Assembly (NCBI GenBank): GCA_964020155.1
Contig: OZ026557.1
Coordinates: 3,078,501-3,142,500 of the forward strand
Reading direction: 5' to 3'
DNA: 64,000 bases
Source: Chondrilla cf. caribensis
Taxonomy: Eukaryota > Porifera > Demospongiae > Chondrillida > Chondrillidae
Shown: one piece after another, positions 38,825 to 49,649 of the stretch
Layout of the letters: every line of letters starts with the position of its first letter
Position numbering within the stretch: the first letter of the stretch is position 1
The notes under the pieces: model-generated
What the model saw: the letters and a program-made list of their open reading frames with translations, nothing else
Databases searched by the model: none
What the model was told of the DNA's origin: nothing
Position numbers and translations under genes: made by a program

Positions 38825-39350
38825 GACTCAGTGAGCACAAGCAGGCAGTGAAACGTGGGGACGCACAGAATGCCATCACAGTCCATGCCCATGAGTCGAA
38901 CCACAAGATTGACTGGGATGGTGCCAGGGTGAGGAAGAGTTGTATGACGGGCTACTGGTGGAGGAGGACAATCAAGCAGAGCGAGAAGATCATGAACCTG
39001 GATGGTGGCCTGCAGTTACCCACATTGTGGAACCCGTGAAATCCGAGTCATTAGATCCAGTCCTACTATTAGTACTATTAGTTACCCACTATTAGTTATT
39101 TACACACTATTGTCATCACTCATTACTATCTCTTTCGTGACTACTGTTAGTATCACGACTCATCACTTGTCACCTCATTAAGTCTCTCCCGCCCTTATGA
39201 CGTCACCAGGTTGCTGTAAATAATAGGCTCAATCATTCATATTTCTTCAATATTGTAACTGACAAAGACCTTCACGATTGAAACATCTTGCATTTCAACC
39301 ATTTCGATCTGTTTCAATCTATTTTACTACTTTGTGATAGCTCAAGAATT
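38825..39350 (+). mobile_element. Penelope-like element, 3' fragment
   Basis: The frame 38825-39039 reads 'RLSEHKQAVKRGDAQN', 'VHAHESNHKIDWDGARV' and 'KIMNLDGGLQLPTLWNP'. This is the C-terminal half of the GIY-YIG endonuclease region of Penelope-like retroelements. The reverse transcriptase is absent. The 3' region continues to about 39350, with the 'gacaaagaccttcacgattgaaac' type end seen in this class. This is a 5'-truncated insertion. Confidence 0.75.
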
Positions 39351-41520
39351 ACCCAGTTTCCCCTATGTTGAAGATAGTTGTAAATTTTATCAATCCTTAT
39401 AGTACTTTCCATGAGTTCATGCCTCTATTGTTTGAGTTTGTAGCGCAAATTACTCAGATTTCACATTCTCTTCAAGTGAAATTGCATTGTGATGTTCTCA
39501 TAGCTCTTCTCTGTGATGTACGCTACATTTATATGGCTTATATACACAGGTGCATGGTAATTTCATATATGGATTCCCGCAAATCAAAAGACAATTACAA
39601 CATGTATACTTGGTTTCCTAATAACATGCGAGATCATGTAAGATAAATGGAGATGTGTTATGTACCAATTTTGAGGCTTCAGTGATATGTATCTATAGAT
39701 CATAAGCAAATTTTTATATTGCCATACTATATATAGTCAAATCTCCTTACAATGCAATCCTTGCTTGGTTTCTCACTTTTACTGTCATTATAGCCAGTGT
39801 TCTGTTGTAACTAGTACAAATATTGTTCGTGTGAATGTATACATTTGCACCCAGAAGATGCATTGCAATCAACAGTCAGTCCAAAGTCTATATCAACCAC
39901 TGGTTGGCATCACAATAGGACTTTGGTCCCCCAAGAGTTGCAGACTTTGCATGTTCTGTTAGCTGATTGGAATCCAGTGATGTATTCACCACCTATATCA
40001 GCCTTGTACAGGCTAAGTGCAATGAACCTTTCTCGATCAGATAATACTTAACTATACAATGATGCACATTAATGAAACACTGGCTATGGTATGCAGGCAG
40101 AAACAAATTCAAATGAAGAAATTAACTATGGGATGTTCAATGATGTAGATAGCAATAACAATTTGACTAAATTGAGACAACATAGACTAATAATAATGCA
40201 CCTACAATTTTATTCCTCACTTGACAAATTTTATGAACAAGATAAATATTGGAAAATTCATTAAAGATTGGACATAAAGATTAAACTATACTTTTGCTAT
40301 GATAAATTGTTCCATTATTACATAATAAAATATAAATTTAATGTGCAGTCACAGTCACATAAAATTGTAATATATACTGGACATATTTGGTACTTAATAT
40401 ATACTATATAAGGCAAGACGGATTATATTGATATCAGCAATTACATCAAACCGAATTTTATTGTCTTCATACGATAGAAGCCAAACATCCCCATTGTAGC
40501 AATTTTTAGGGAATATATATAACCTTGTAATCCAGTAATTGGTTGTTACATCACAGTGGATTAGGCTGTCTTCATTGACAACAAGTAATATCATCTTCAT
40601 TCCAAAGAATCCATAATCACCAAAAAGACCGAGTGACGAAAAATCAAAGTACACAAGGGACTATTCAATTGAGATGTCAATCCAAGAGTGATTCACTGAG
40701 CATTATTTAGCAGTATTGATTCTCACCTATGCCATACAGCTATCCTAGGGAGCTCAAAACCCATATACATTGAGAAGCATCATGTATCAGAGTCCAACTA
40801 CAGAATGTGTTTACACTTGTACATGGATTTTGTGATGTCATGCATAACATGGAAGGTCAATCAATACATCTCCTGTGACATTTTGCCTACCATGCAGTAC
40901 TGGAGTACACGGGATAAAGCTTAAGTATATTATGCAAGGATGGAATTCATTATAGTTCCTTTTTATACATCAATATGACTGAGAATGCATTTATACTATT
41001 GTTAGAATCATCCTGCTTCAAGTAAATGGGTATCTTCCCTGTCTTGGTTCAAAGATCACCCATGGCGAAAATGAGATTTTTAGGACCATCTGCTATTCAT
41101 ACCGCATCAATGTGAATGTGCCAGGCCCGGGAATTCATTGAGACACCTTTGAGCTTAGTATATGTAAATACAGTAAGTAAATCCTACTAAGGACATCCTG
41201 TAGAACTGATTTTGTTGGTCACTTTTAGTTCTTCTTTACAAAAAGGTTTCTATTGTAGGTATACAACAATGAGAAAATTTGCTGAAGTAATATGAAGTCT
41301 AGTAATGCTACAGTAAAAATATATATATCAACCGTATCTAATTGTACATGAAAGTCTGGCTCTAAAAGAAATTCAATGCTATATATGGTAAAAATACCCA
41401 ATATTAGCTGTCTGAGGTCAGACATGTTTTTGTATGACAGCAATTACATCACTTTGAATTACTGTGTCTTCAGGACCCTGGAGAAGAAGCCATCAATACT
41501 TCTGATAGATTGAAATTTTG
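39351..41520. other. Upstream region of family-1 copy 6, with zinc-finger fossil
   Basis: Bases 39420-39590 are a diverged form of the array's zinc-finger block. On the minus strand 'YKPYKCSVHHREEL' is readable. This links copy 6 to the main array by shared flanking sequence. Bases 39600-41500 are AT-rich with no supported gene. Confidence 0.45.
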
Positions 41521-41528
41521 TATAAAAA
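41521..41528 (+). promoter_or_regulatory. TATA box of family-1 copy 6
   Basis: TATAAAAA, 93 bp upstream of the start codon at 41622. The spacing is close to that of the array copies, but the block upstream of the box is not conserved. Confidence 0.55.
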
Positions 41529-41621
41529 GATCGATGATTGATGGGAGGTATCACAGAGGAGAAGTAGCTCAAATATACAGGGAATTCGATCAAGATTTAG
41601 AATCAAATCAGTCTTCCAAGA

Positions 41622-42717
41622 ATGATTTCTGAACGTGCATATGCAGCTATTTTCATTTGTGTCACGGCAGCAGCAACACTGGGAACACCTATAGATAAGA
41701 GGGATGTTCCAGCCACCAAATGTGTGGATTACACGCTAGACTTCACTCAACCTAACAGCATCTTATTGGAAAGTGTCAGAAATGTCTGCAGAGCAGTCAA
41801 GGACCTTGACAAATTTATCACCATCACTGCACAGCATTGTACCCCACCACATGACACCAACAATGCAGTCAATCAAGATTTACCAGGAAGCTTCACTAAA
41901 GTAATTGAGAAACTGGAAGTTAAATACCTACCTCTGATCTCTCAGGCTATCAAATATGGACAAAACATCAATTACAATAGTACCTGTACTACATTGGAGG
42001 ATGAAAGATGGAGGTTCAGTATCTCGTCCAAGCTTGCTATTGTTCAAAATGCAGTTCAAGAAGTGGTGAGTAAATATACCATGCCTTAGTAGGTGTGGGG
42101 TGGCCCTAATAGGTGTGGGACGATTGTCCTATTGTTGCATAAATCATGGTATTTGACGAAGACAATTCATTATTATTAGTATGAAACCCATACAATAATC
42201 ACAAAATTCATTGTGACAGTATACTTATATAATCACTGCATGATGACCATGATTTAATGATGGTAATATTCACAACAGAACAACAGACAGTTATCGTTAA
42301 TGAAATTTACTGAACAATATTATTATCAGATTCTCAAATGTGCACTGCTGCCCATGGTACAAACAAAATTATGTTGTACTATAATAGTTCACATGGACTG
42401 TATTAATAGTATGGTATGTTTAAAATATAGTTAAAGTTTAATTCTCCAGAGTTTTTTCATACATGTATGCATTGTTACTGTAACAGCAGTATCATCAACT
42501 ATACCTCCATACACAGGTGATTGCCAAGTGCAGGGCAAGCAATCCTCAACTTATGTGCAACAGTGACCAGATCTATCCATTGGAGACTATACATTCGCAC
42601 ATTAATTTACTCAAATTCAAGTGCATGGCCAAGTATAGTGTTGCTTACGCCATACGATATCTCATTGAAGGAGGAAGAGATAATGACTGGTATTTCGGAT
42701 CTGTTGGGTGCCGTTAA
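41622..42717 (+). CDS. Family-1 secreted 8-cysteine protein, divergent copy 6
   Basis: Exons 41622-42065 and 42517-42717 join in phase 0 ('CAA GAA GTG' then gtgagt; acceptor acacag then 'GTG ATT GCC'), giving 214 aa. It keeps the signal peptide, the dibasic propeptide end (PIDKR), all 8 cysteines in register, the exon boundary, and the C-terminal 'DWYFGSVGCR'. Much else has changed, with an insertion between the third cysteine and the second helix ('TPPHDTNNAVNQDLP'). It is an old paralog outside the tandem array. Its conservation shows that the cysteines, the KR site and the C-terminus are constrained. A possible AATAAA signal lies at 43017. Confidence 0.87.
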
Positions 42718-43320
42718 CTTTGATCCATCTAGCTCCTGTTCACTCTTAGACACTTGAATTACTTTTGAGTAATTGACAATTTTACGTCAATTCCAAACAG
42801 GATGGATTTTATATAACTATGATATTAGTATACCATATTTATTATTTTCTAGTTTTAGTTTTAATAATTTGAAATTCATTAATATTAATGTATTATTGTA
42901 ACTATGACATTAGTATATTGTAGTTATTATTTCTAGATTTAGTTTCAATACATTTATATGATATATATTATCCTTTTTGCTATTATTGCACAACCACCCC
43001 TAAAGACTGAATGTAAAATAAAGCATTGCATGGAGCAAATTCCACAGTTTATCATAGAGTGCAATAGCACTATATAACATGTAGGGATGATGCGAAAAGA
43101 AAAAGCGGCCTATATCACACATGTTTCGCACAAATATCGCCTATGGGCAGGTATTAAGCCCCTGTCAGCATTTGAAAGTCGTTTTAGCCTAATTTAGTAG
43201 TAAGAAAAATACTAACAAGTGGAGGGGACGTAGCTGAAGTGGCAACCAGCAAAAGGTCAAAAAGGTTAATGTATACAAGTAAACAATTAATTTTTATGGC
43301 AATATGTAAGTAAGTTTTCA
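42718..43320. other. 3' region of copy 6 and intergenic
   Basis: A probable 3' UTR up to the AATAAA at 43017-43022. Beyond it the sequence is unassigned. Confidence 0.4.
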
Positions 43321-43324
43321 AGGA

Positions 43325-44615
43325 CAACTACAGTGTTCTGCTAAAAATTGTAATCTGTTGCTAGAGCATATACCTGATAGTGAAGTCAGCCATACGTACA
43401 TACCGTACCATACCGCTTGTCATATGCTGGTTGTACATGTTTCCGGAAATATTCTGTAATTTGTGCTAACGGGCGAGTTGAACATGCTAGGGTATCTTGT
43501 GTAGACTTGGAATTGAGCTTGCTAGTGCATGCACATCGTGTCCGTCACCTGACATGTGAATGGTACTAAAAGTTCAGAACCTCATTAATTGGATTTATAT
43601 TGAAATTCATTTGTTTAACCAATACATGTCTGTCATTTGACATGGAAATGGTACTAATTATGAATAAGGTTCGGAACCTCACTAATTTGATTTATATTGA
43701 GTATCATTTGCTTAATCAGTGAATGTCCATCAACTGACATGGAAATGGCACTAATTGTAAATAAAGTTCAGAACCTTGCTATGATTGGATTATATATTGT
43801 GTTTTAATTGTTTATAGTTAATCAAATTATTGTTGTGATGTCATGCACAATAAAATGTCTGTTAAAATGGGCATCCACATTGGGCGATGTCTTTCATTAC
43901 CCGAAGGTGCATTTATAATGCCCCCCTTTCTATCGAAAGAGTTGGGAGATATATGGATCATTTAACAATGTATATGCACATTTTCATCATTTCAAACAGT
44001 TGACCAGCACCTTCAAGCTTTATATACCTTGATGTCTGGAAGTGGACAAAGAATGAACTTGAATGATCAATCAATTAAATGAATTGTAATCCTTTGCTAG
44101 AACATGCCTGACAGTGAAGTCAACCACTTGCTTGTTGTGTGCTGGTTATTTACATGTTTCCGAAAATATTCCATGATTGATGCAACGGTTTATTGTTGAG
44201 TTAAACACACTAGGGTTTCTTGTGTCGATTTTGAATTGAACTTGCTACCACGTGCATATCATGTCCGTCATCTGACAAGTAAATGGTACTATACTAATCG
44301 AGAACATAGTTTAGAACGTCACTAATTATTGGATTTTATATAGGATATTAATTGTTTAATCGATATTGTCATCGTGGTGTCACAATAACTGCCTGTCGAA
44401 AGGCACAATTAATGGACGACGTGTCATCACCAAAAGATGCATTGTTTTGATGCCCGCCCTTCCTTCGAGAGTTGGGATATATGGATCGGTCAAAAACTGT
44501 AGTTACACCTTAAAGTTTTCATTCTTTCAAACAGTCGAGCGGCATCTTCAAACTTTACCTTGACGTAGGCGGAAGTAGACAGTTAAAGAATGAACTTTGA
44601 ACCGTCGTCGGCACG
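43325..44615. repeat. Duplicated block (about 43325-44070 and 44085-44615) with ~95-bp subrepeats
   Basis: Both halves share 'aattgtaatc..ttgctagaacat', 'gacagtgaagtca', 'gagttgggatatatggatc' and 'gaagtggacaaagaatgaactt' in the same order. Within the left half a ~95-bp unit (starting with 'tgtccgtcacctgacatg') occurs three times (43540-43800). The right half has one. The block ends directly upstream of the family-2 gene A promoter. Confidence 0.8.
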
Positions 44616-44636
44616 ATCTATTAACCGCTAACGCTA

Positions 44637-44647
44637 GGTATAAATAC
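44637..44647 (+). promoter_or_regulatory. TATA box of family-2 gene A
   Basis: 'GGTATAAATAC', with the TATA 86 bp before the start codon at 44725. It differs from the CTTATAAG box of genes D and E. Confidence 0.6.
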
Positions 44648-44724
44648 AACTGTTACAATCGGAATTCACTACACGTATTTGTGAATTAAGGGTAAGGAGC
44701 TCGAGAGGACGACGCTGAGAAGAA

Positions 44725-47700
44725 ATGAACTTTTTGGCTACCTTCATCTTCACGGCTGGGATTGCAACAGGTAACTCCTCTCGCTATAATAGACTGTTTC
44801 TACTGGTGATGGAAGCATAGTGAAAGGGTATATAGAACGGCCGGGGTTATGCCGAGTACTCGGTCAGTAAAAGTCTTGAAACTTATACGATATTGATTAG
44901 AGTTCGTATGCCAGTGTCAGTGATATTATAATAACTATTGTGAAACATCGATTATTGCATGGACACAACCAATATCCGGAAACCTAAAAATTGGCTATTT
45001 TTTGCTATAGAATATACTATAGAACCTACAGTCTCTCAATAAATTTTTCTTTATCGACCATCACGTGTGATCTTTTTCCACCATCAGTAAGATCCTCGAA
45101 GCATATTGCATGGAGTTCATCAAAAAACGTATCGCGTTTTATGTTCGCGGAGACATATCCCGGACACGTGCACCTGATGGAATGATGAAATAAGATAAAA
45201 TTAAAATCGAATTACTAGCCTCGGATAGAGAGCGCCGTATTGAAAGTGACTGAAGGTGCGTTTTGATAGATCTTCTATTCCTTCATTCCAACACATTCTT
45301 TACTCGCAAAAATATCCTCTTTTTCTGCCGCCGAGTCTATAACGCGACGTCTTTTCCTCATTCCCGGCCATTTTTTCCTGAAGTCCTAAAGCAGTTTCGT
45401 AAGTATTTTAGAAGCTACAAATCACAACTTAAAGTGGGGGGATGTGCTAAACAGATCGAATTAAACAGTCACGGTATACCCTGTCAACGCCTTGAATATC
45501 CTCTTGGTCAGCGATATGAAGGTTAACATACGGAAGATGGTGTTGTCACGTTGAATGTGTACTTGGAATGCAGTAATGCATGGAAATAGTGTCATTTTCA
45601 GTACAGTTCAATACAGTGTGTATTTGTGCCAACAGTTATAAATAAGTAAAGTGCATGAAACCTGCATGGTGCAGGGCCGTAGCCACCAGTCCGGTTGGTA
45701 CGGTTTCAACCGGACCACTTTTCAGGGCAGTACCAAAATAAATATTTCTAAAAAAAACTTTTCTTTTGTTACTAAGGGAGAAAACAATATCGAATTGCAC
45801 TCGAATCACTTGAGCGTCTCTTTTAGGATCAGGAGGACCTTCGCTGAAGTTATTACCTGCATAGATGTTGTTGCGCTCGAATTCTAGACCAATTCCCAAT
45901 ACAAGAGCGCTTTGAAATCGGCCATCTTTTTGGCGTTGTATAAAGTACAATATAAATTCACTGTTGCAGTTATGCATAATAATCTATATATTTATATAGA
46001 TAATAAATATAATAAGATTCCTATTCCTATTATAATACATTTTTATCAAATAAATTGGCATCAAGGGCTACCTCTGAAGGCCTAAAATCCAAAATTTTCC
46101 TGGGGGCATGCCCAAAGACCCCCCTACATTATGCCTCACCATGTCTACATATTACCATCAACCTGACCACTTCACATTTGATGGCTACGGCCCTGTGGTG
46201 TGTTTCCTCATGGACTTAGCCCATCCTAACAGACAGAGACATGTCAGGGTATAATTAAAGGAAGCCATATTGGGTCTATTGACTCAGCTTCAAGACTCAA
46301 TAATAACTGTACAGACCTGTTGAAAATTCATCTTCATGACTGGCTATATATGCGAACTGACACCTCACCAACACTACAGACTCCTCTTGGTAACCAGGAC
46401 ATGAATATTTGCCTTGCTTTAGCATTCATCCTCCCACACGCACCTGCTCCATGGATGCCCACATGCTTGGCATTCATGACAATGCTCGCAATCAGCCCTT
46501 ATGATCAGCGTGTATATGTAACACACAGGAGAGTCCGTATAGAATGTTCTCGTGCACTCTATAAATGCAGTACTTAAGGTTTTGACATGCTGCTTTTAAT
46601 ATAATATTGTCTTTAAAGGTGTAGATACAAATTTGGCAATTGTGGAAAATAAAAATTCAGGCATGAAAAAATGGGATCTGTATCAACATTACACCGGCTT
46701 CAAAATGCGATCTTTGAAATACTTTGAATGGTTAATGAATACCAGTGGTTGTATTAACTTGCACAATGTCATGTTAAAAAATACAAGTATACAATGAAAT
46801 TAATGATAATTCATATTTAATGATATTCATACAGATTTTAATAATATTCATCGGGAGGGATGCCTGTACATAACGAGACGTGAAAGTTTAATCTGCGAAT
46901 TATTATGGTACTCGTGAGTATTATAGTGATTATATAATGGCCGTCTATTTTCGACGTACAGTGCACATTGCAAAACACTACCACAATTGAACAGAGGACA
47001 ATAGGTTTTGTGTTGGATGTATTGACCCAAGTTTCGACCATTTTCATCCTGAATTTTGATAAGATGTCGACAACAACAGCATAGGGATCTTCTCCATTCA
47101 CAATTTCGCAAGCCGTAGTACCTCTTCTTCGCAAGGTGTCCACCGTACATAATAAACATGAAAACAACAGACACAGCTCTCTATCTTGAACATTTTAAAT
47201 TGGAAAATATTAAGTTTGATTTGGCCCACAACCGAAAATGCGAAAATAAAATCCATGAATATCCTCAAAGTTATGCAACAGCGAAAGTTTAGTACTGCAA
47301 AAATTCCCGTGCATAGGGTATCTGGTGCTGGTGATTTAATGTTAAACTGATAACAGCTTATGTACTGCAAATTAATTAGTCACTTTATTTGGCAGGTCAA
47401 AGAATTATGTATATTTCTTAGCTTCACCTCTTTCTGCAATGTATTGCATGATAAAATATGACTCTTATTGCATCATCTTCTCGATTAGTGTAAAGAATAT
47501 AAACCAGGGCTCTTCTCATGACGACTGCATTTATTTCAATTAAGATAGTTCAAGTTTCCACCAAGTATGTTATAATACATAAGCTTTGAAAACTTGGACT
47601 GTTTGCTTTTAGCAAACATATTCTAAAAAGTGTCTGACTAATGGCATTGTCCGGGATATCATATTATATCAAATCCTATCAATCATCTTTCATGCTTGCT

Positions 47701-48693
47701 CATCATATAAATTTGACTAGTGCTGGTCACTAGAATTGGTCAAATTCATGATCACTACGTATACGGACGTATACAGTGGTGAAATGCAGTAATTACTGTC
47801 AAAATTACATCATATATGTAGCTCTATTCTGCCAGAAGGTATTTTATGTGTAACTATGTTCATTTCTCTCTTCTGCAGCCAGTGCACAGTAAGTTGATCT
47901 CAAGTCCATTTATTCTTGAAGGAATAAAGTATGGTTGATGTCTTTATTCACTCCACACTGTGCTTTCATTGTTAAGTTCCAAGCATTTAAAATGCTATAA
48001 AGTGATATCAGGATCTTGATGTTCAGTATACATTGGGATGGGGTACTAGGTTAATTTATTACGCTAAAGATCACACATACTTCCATCTGTTATATTTTCA
48101 TCCATCTATCTCTTGAATTGTGCACAGGTGTGTGAATTACACTGGAACAGTATGCAGGGATGTTATTGGGTCTGGACCAGTGTTTGTGGACTCTGCCACT
48201 GAAGCTGGGTTTGAGGCCTACAAAAAGAACTACACCTCAATTGGGAATGTTGATGCCAAGTGTGAGGCCTTTCTAAGAGCCCAGTACTGTGGTCTGACCC
48301 TTATCACATGTGCAGGGCAGGTACGCTGTGGTCCGTATACTAAAGGACAGATTGGCCAGTGTGGAGTCAATTCTTGCCAGTGTGGAGGATCTGGCTTCCT
48401 CCAACAAGCCTGTAATGCTGGGTTACAAGTTGGTTTTGCTTTTATTGGTGGAGGGCTAAATTACCACACAACAGGACAACAGCCAGCAGGGATGAACTGC
48501 ACTACTATCAACATACGTGAGTACCAGAAAGAATGGTAACAACATCAGTGGAGTAACTGCTATTGTTGATCCAGTCTTTTCTCTCTCCTGATGTATAGCA
48601 TGTCCTCCTAGTGCCGCAATGGGTCTGAAGTTTTCACTCATTGGATTGCTGGCTACAACTGTGATCACCTCACTGGGAGTGGTGGTCCTGTGA
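44725..48693 (+). CDS. Family-2 GPI-type cysteine-rich protein, gene A
   Basis: Four exons: 44725-44770, 47879-47888 (10 nt), 48128-48516 and 48599-48693, giving 179 aa. The signal peptide (MNFLATFIFTAGIATASAQ) is followed at once by the first cysteine. The domain begins CVNYTGTVC, continues with 'GPVFVDS', 'AKCEAFLRAQYC' and 'CGVNSC', and ends 'GMNC'. The last exon adds P-C-P-P-S-A-A-M, then 22 mainly hydrophobic residues to the stop, as in a GPI-attachment signal. The start pattern C-x2-Y-x-G-x2-C...G-x3-V-[FY]-V-D-S resembles the Frizzled-type CRD of ROR/MuSK receptors (my reading). The signal exon differs from those of genes C and D while the last exon is almost identical. Intron 1 is 3.1 kb and hosts a MITE. 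Confidence 0.82.
44965..45190. repeat. Dispersed repeat, copy 1
   Basis: 'CGGAAACCTAAAAATTGGCT' and 'cctacagtctctcaataaa' recur in diverged form at 54350-54430 ('CGGACACCTAAATTTGGCT', 'cctaccgactcccaataaa'), with further similarity to 'cacctg'. It is probably a remnant of a DNA transposon. No coding part is seen. Confidence 0.55.
45672..46195. mobile_element. MITE with perfect 14-bp TIRs in intron 1 of gene A
   Basis: Ends CAGGGCCGTAGCCA and TGGCTACGGCCCTG are perfect inverted repeats, flanked by the direct repeat TGGTG on both sides (45667-45671 and 46196-46200). It is 524 bp long. The short reading frame on its minus strand shows no transposase motif. It is probably a non-autonomous hAT-type element, but the 5-bp target duplication is shorter than the usual 8. 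Confidence 0.85.
46201..47870. other. Remainder of gene A intron 1
   Basis: No supported gene. A minus-strand stretch at 46850-47170 has mildly protein-like phrases but overlapping frames and no clear domain, so it is not called. Confidence 0.35.
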
Positions 48694-48881
48694 ACAATCC
48701 CTCAGGATCTGTAGGACAACATGTGCAAGGAACACGTACATTGATAGGCTAGGATTAAAATAGGTCGTAAACTGGTAGCTTTTTCTAATGAATAGTTTGC
48801 AGTTTGGAGTTATTGCACATGTACTTTATATACATACTTTACTTTGTAGTGGTTTGAAGTTTTGTGATAATACGATGCACA

Positions 48882-48908
48882 GGGACCTCCTGTCTCTTGT
48901 GAGGTCCC
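48882..48908 (+). other. Hairpin in 3' region of family-2 genes
   Basis: GGGACCTC and GAGGTCCC are a perfect 8-bp stem around an 11-nt loop. The same hairpin lies at 53601-53627 after gene C. After gene D (about 59185-59211) the right arm is changed to GAATTCCC. It lies about 190 bp after the stop codon. It is either a transcript structure or simply retained duplicated sequence. Confidence 0.5.
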
Positions 48909-48935
48909 ATTAACAGAGCAATGTGATGGAATTAC

Positions 48936-49649
48936 ATGTTGTCAACCACAACTCCTACACTGAACTACACTGCCCGTGGTGTGACTGTTGATGCCAAGTG
49001 TGAGGCCTTTCTAAGAGCCCGGTACTGTGGTCTGTACAATGCAAGTGGGATTGGACAGCTGCAGTGTGGAGTTAATTCTTGCCCGTGTCTGGGATCTGGC
49101 TTACTCCAACGATTGTGTAATGCTGCATGGGTTACAAATTGCTTTTTCTGGTATTGGAGGAGGGATCGCTTATTACAAACCAGGAGCAGAACCACAAGGG
49201 ATGAATTGTACTACCTTCAACATATATAAGCAATAGAGAGTGAATTACTTTAAACAACATACATAGGCCAATTTATCACTACATACACAACACATTATCA
49301 ACTTAATAATGATGTTGTGCTGTATAGCACTGCATGTCACAACATTATGGTATTATCAACATGGAACATTGTCAACTTAACACTGTGTGACACTGTGTAT
49401 AACATTGTGTATGTGTGTGCATCTTTGTGTGTCTGTATGTATGTGTTTTTTGTGTCTGTGTGCGTGTCTGTATGATAACTATATGTGTGTGCGTTACTAC
49501 AATGCATCACATTAAAATTCCCTCAATACCACTAGGAATTCTTCTCTTTTGACATAGCATGTCCTAGTGCCGCAATGGGTCTGAAGTTTTCACTCATTGG
49601 ATTGCTGGCTACAACTGTGATCATCTCACTAGGAGTGGTGGTCCTTTGA
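48936..49649 (+). pseudogene. Family-2 pseudogene B
   Basis: A partial exon 3 (about 48955-49227) starts at 'LNYTARGVTVDAKC', so the first two cysteines, the signal exon and the microexon are missing. About ten codons are deleted between 'QYC' and 'CGVNSC'. A 4-bp insertion near 49120 shifts the frame before 'GLQIAFSGIGGG'. The exon-3 donor is lost (atataag). Exon 4 (49558-49649) is still intact. It is fused to the 3' flank of gene A. Confidence 0.8.

Noticed and set aside
45636..45977. 113-codon minus-strand frame
   Set aside because: Lies mostly inside the MITE at 45672-46195 and shows no transposase motif.
46838..47370. Overlapping minus-strand frames with phrases such as 'LRRRGTTACEIVNGEDPYAV'
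   Set aside because: Somewhat protein-like, but frames overlap and no complete domain can be followed. It may be debris of an unknown gene. Not enough to call.
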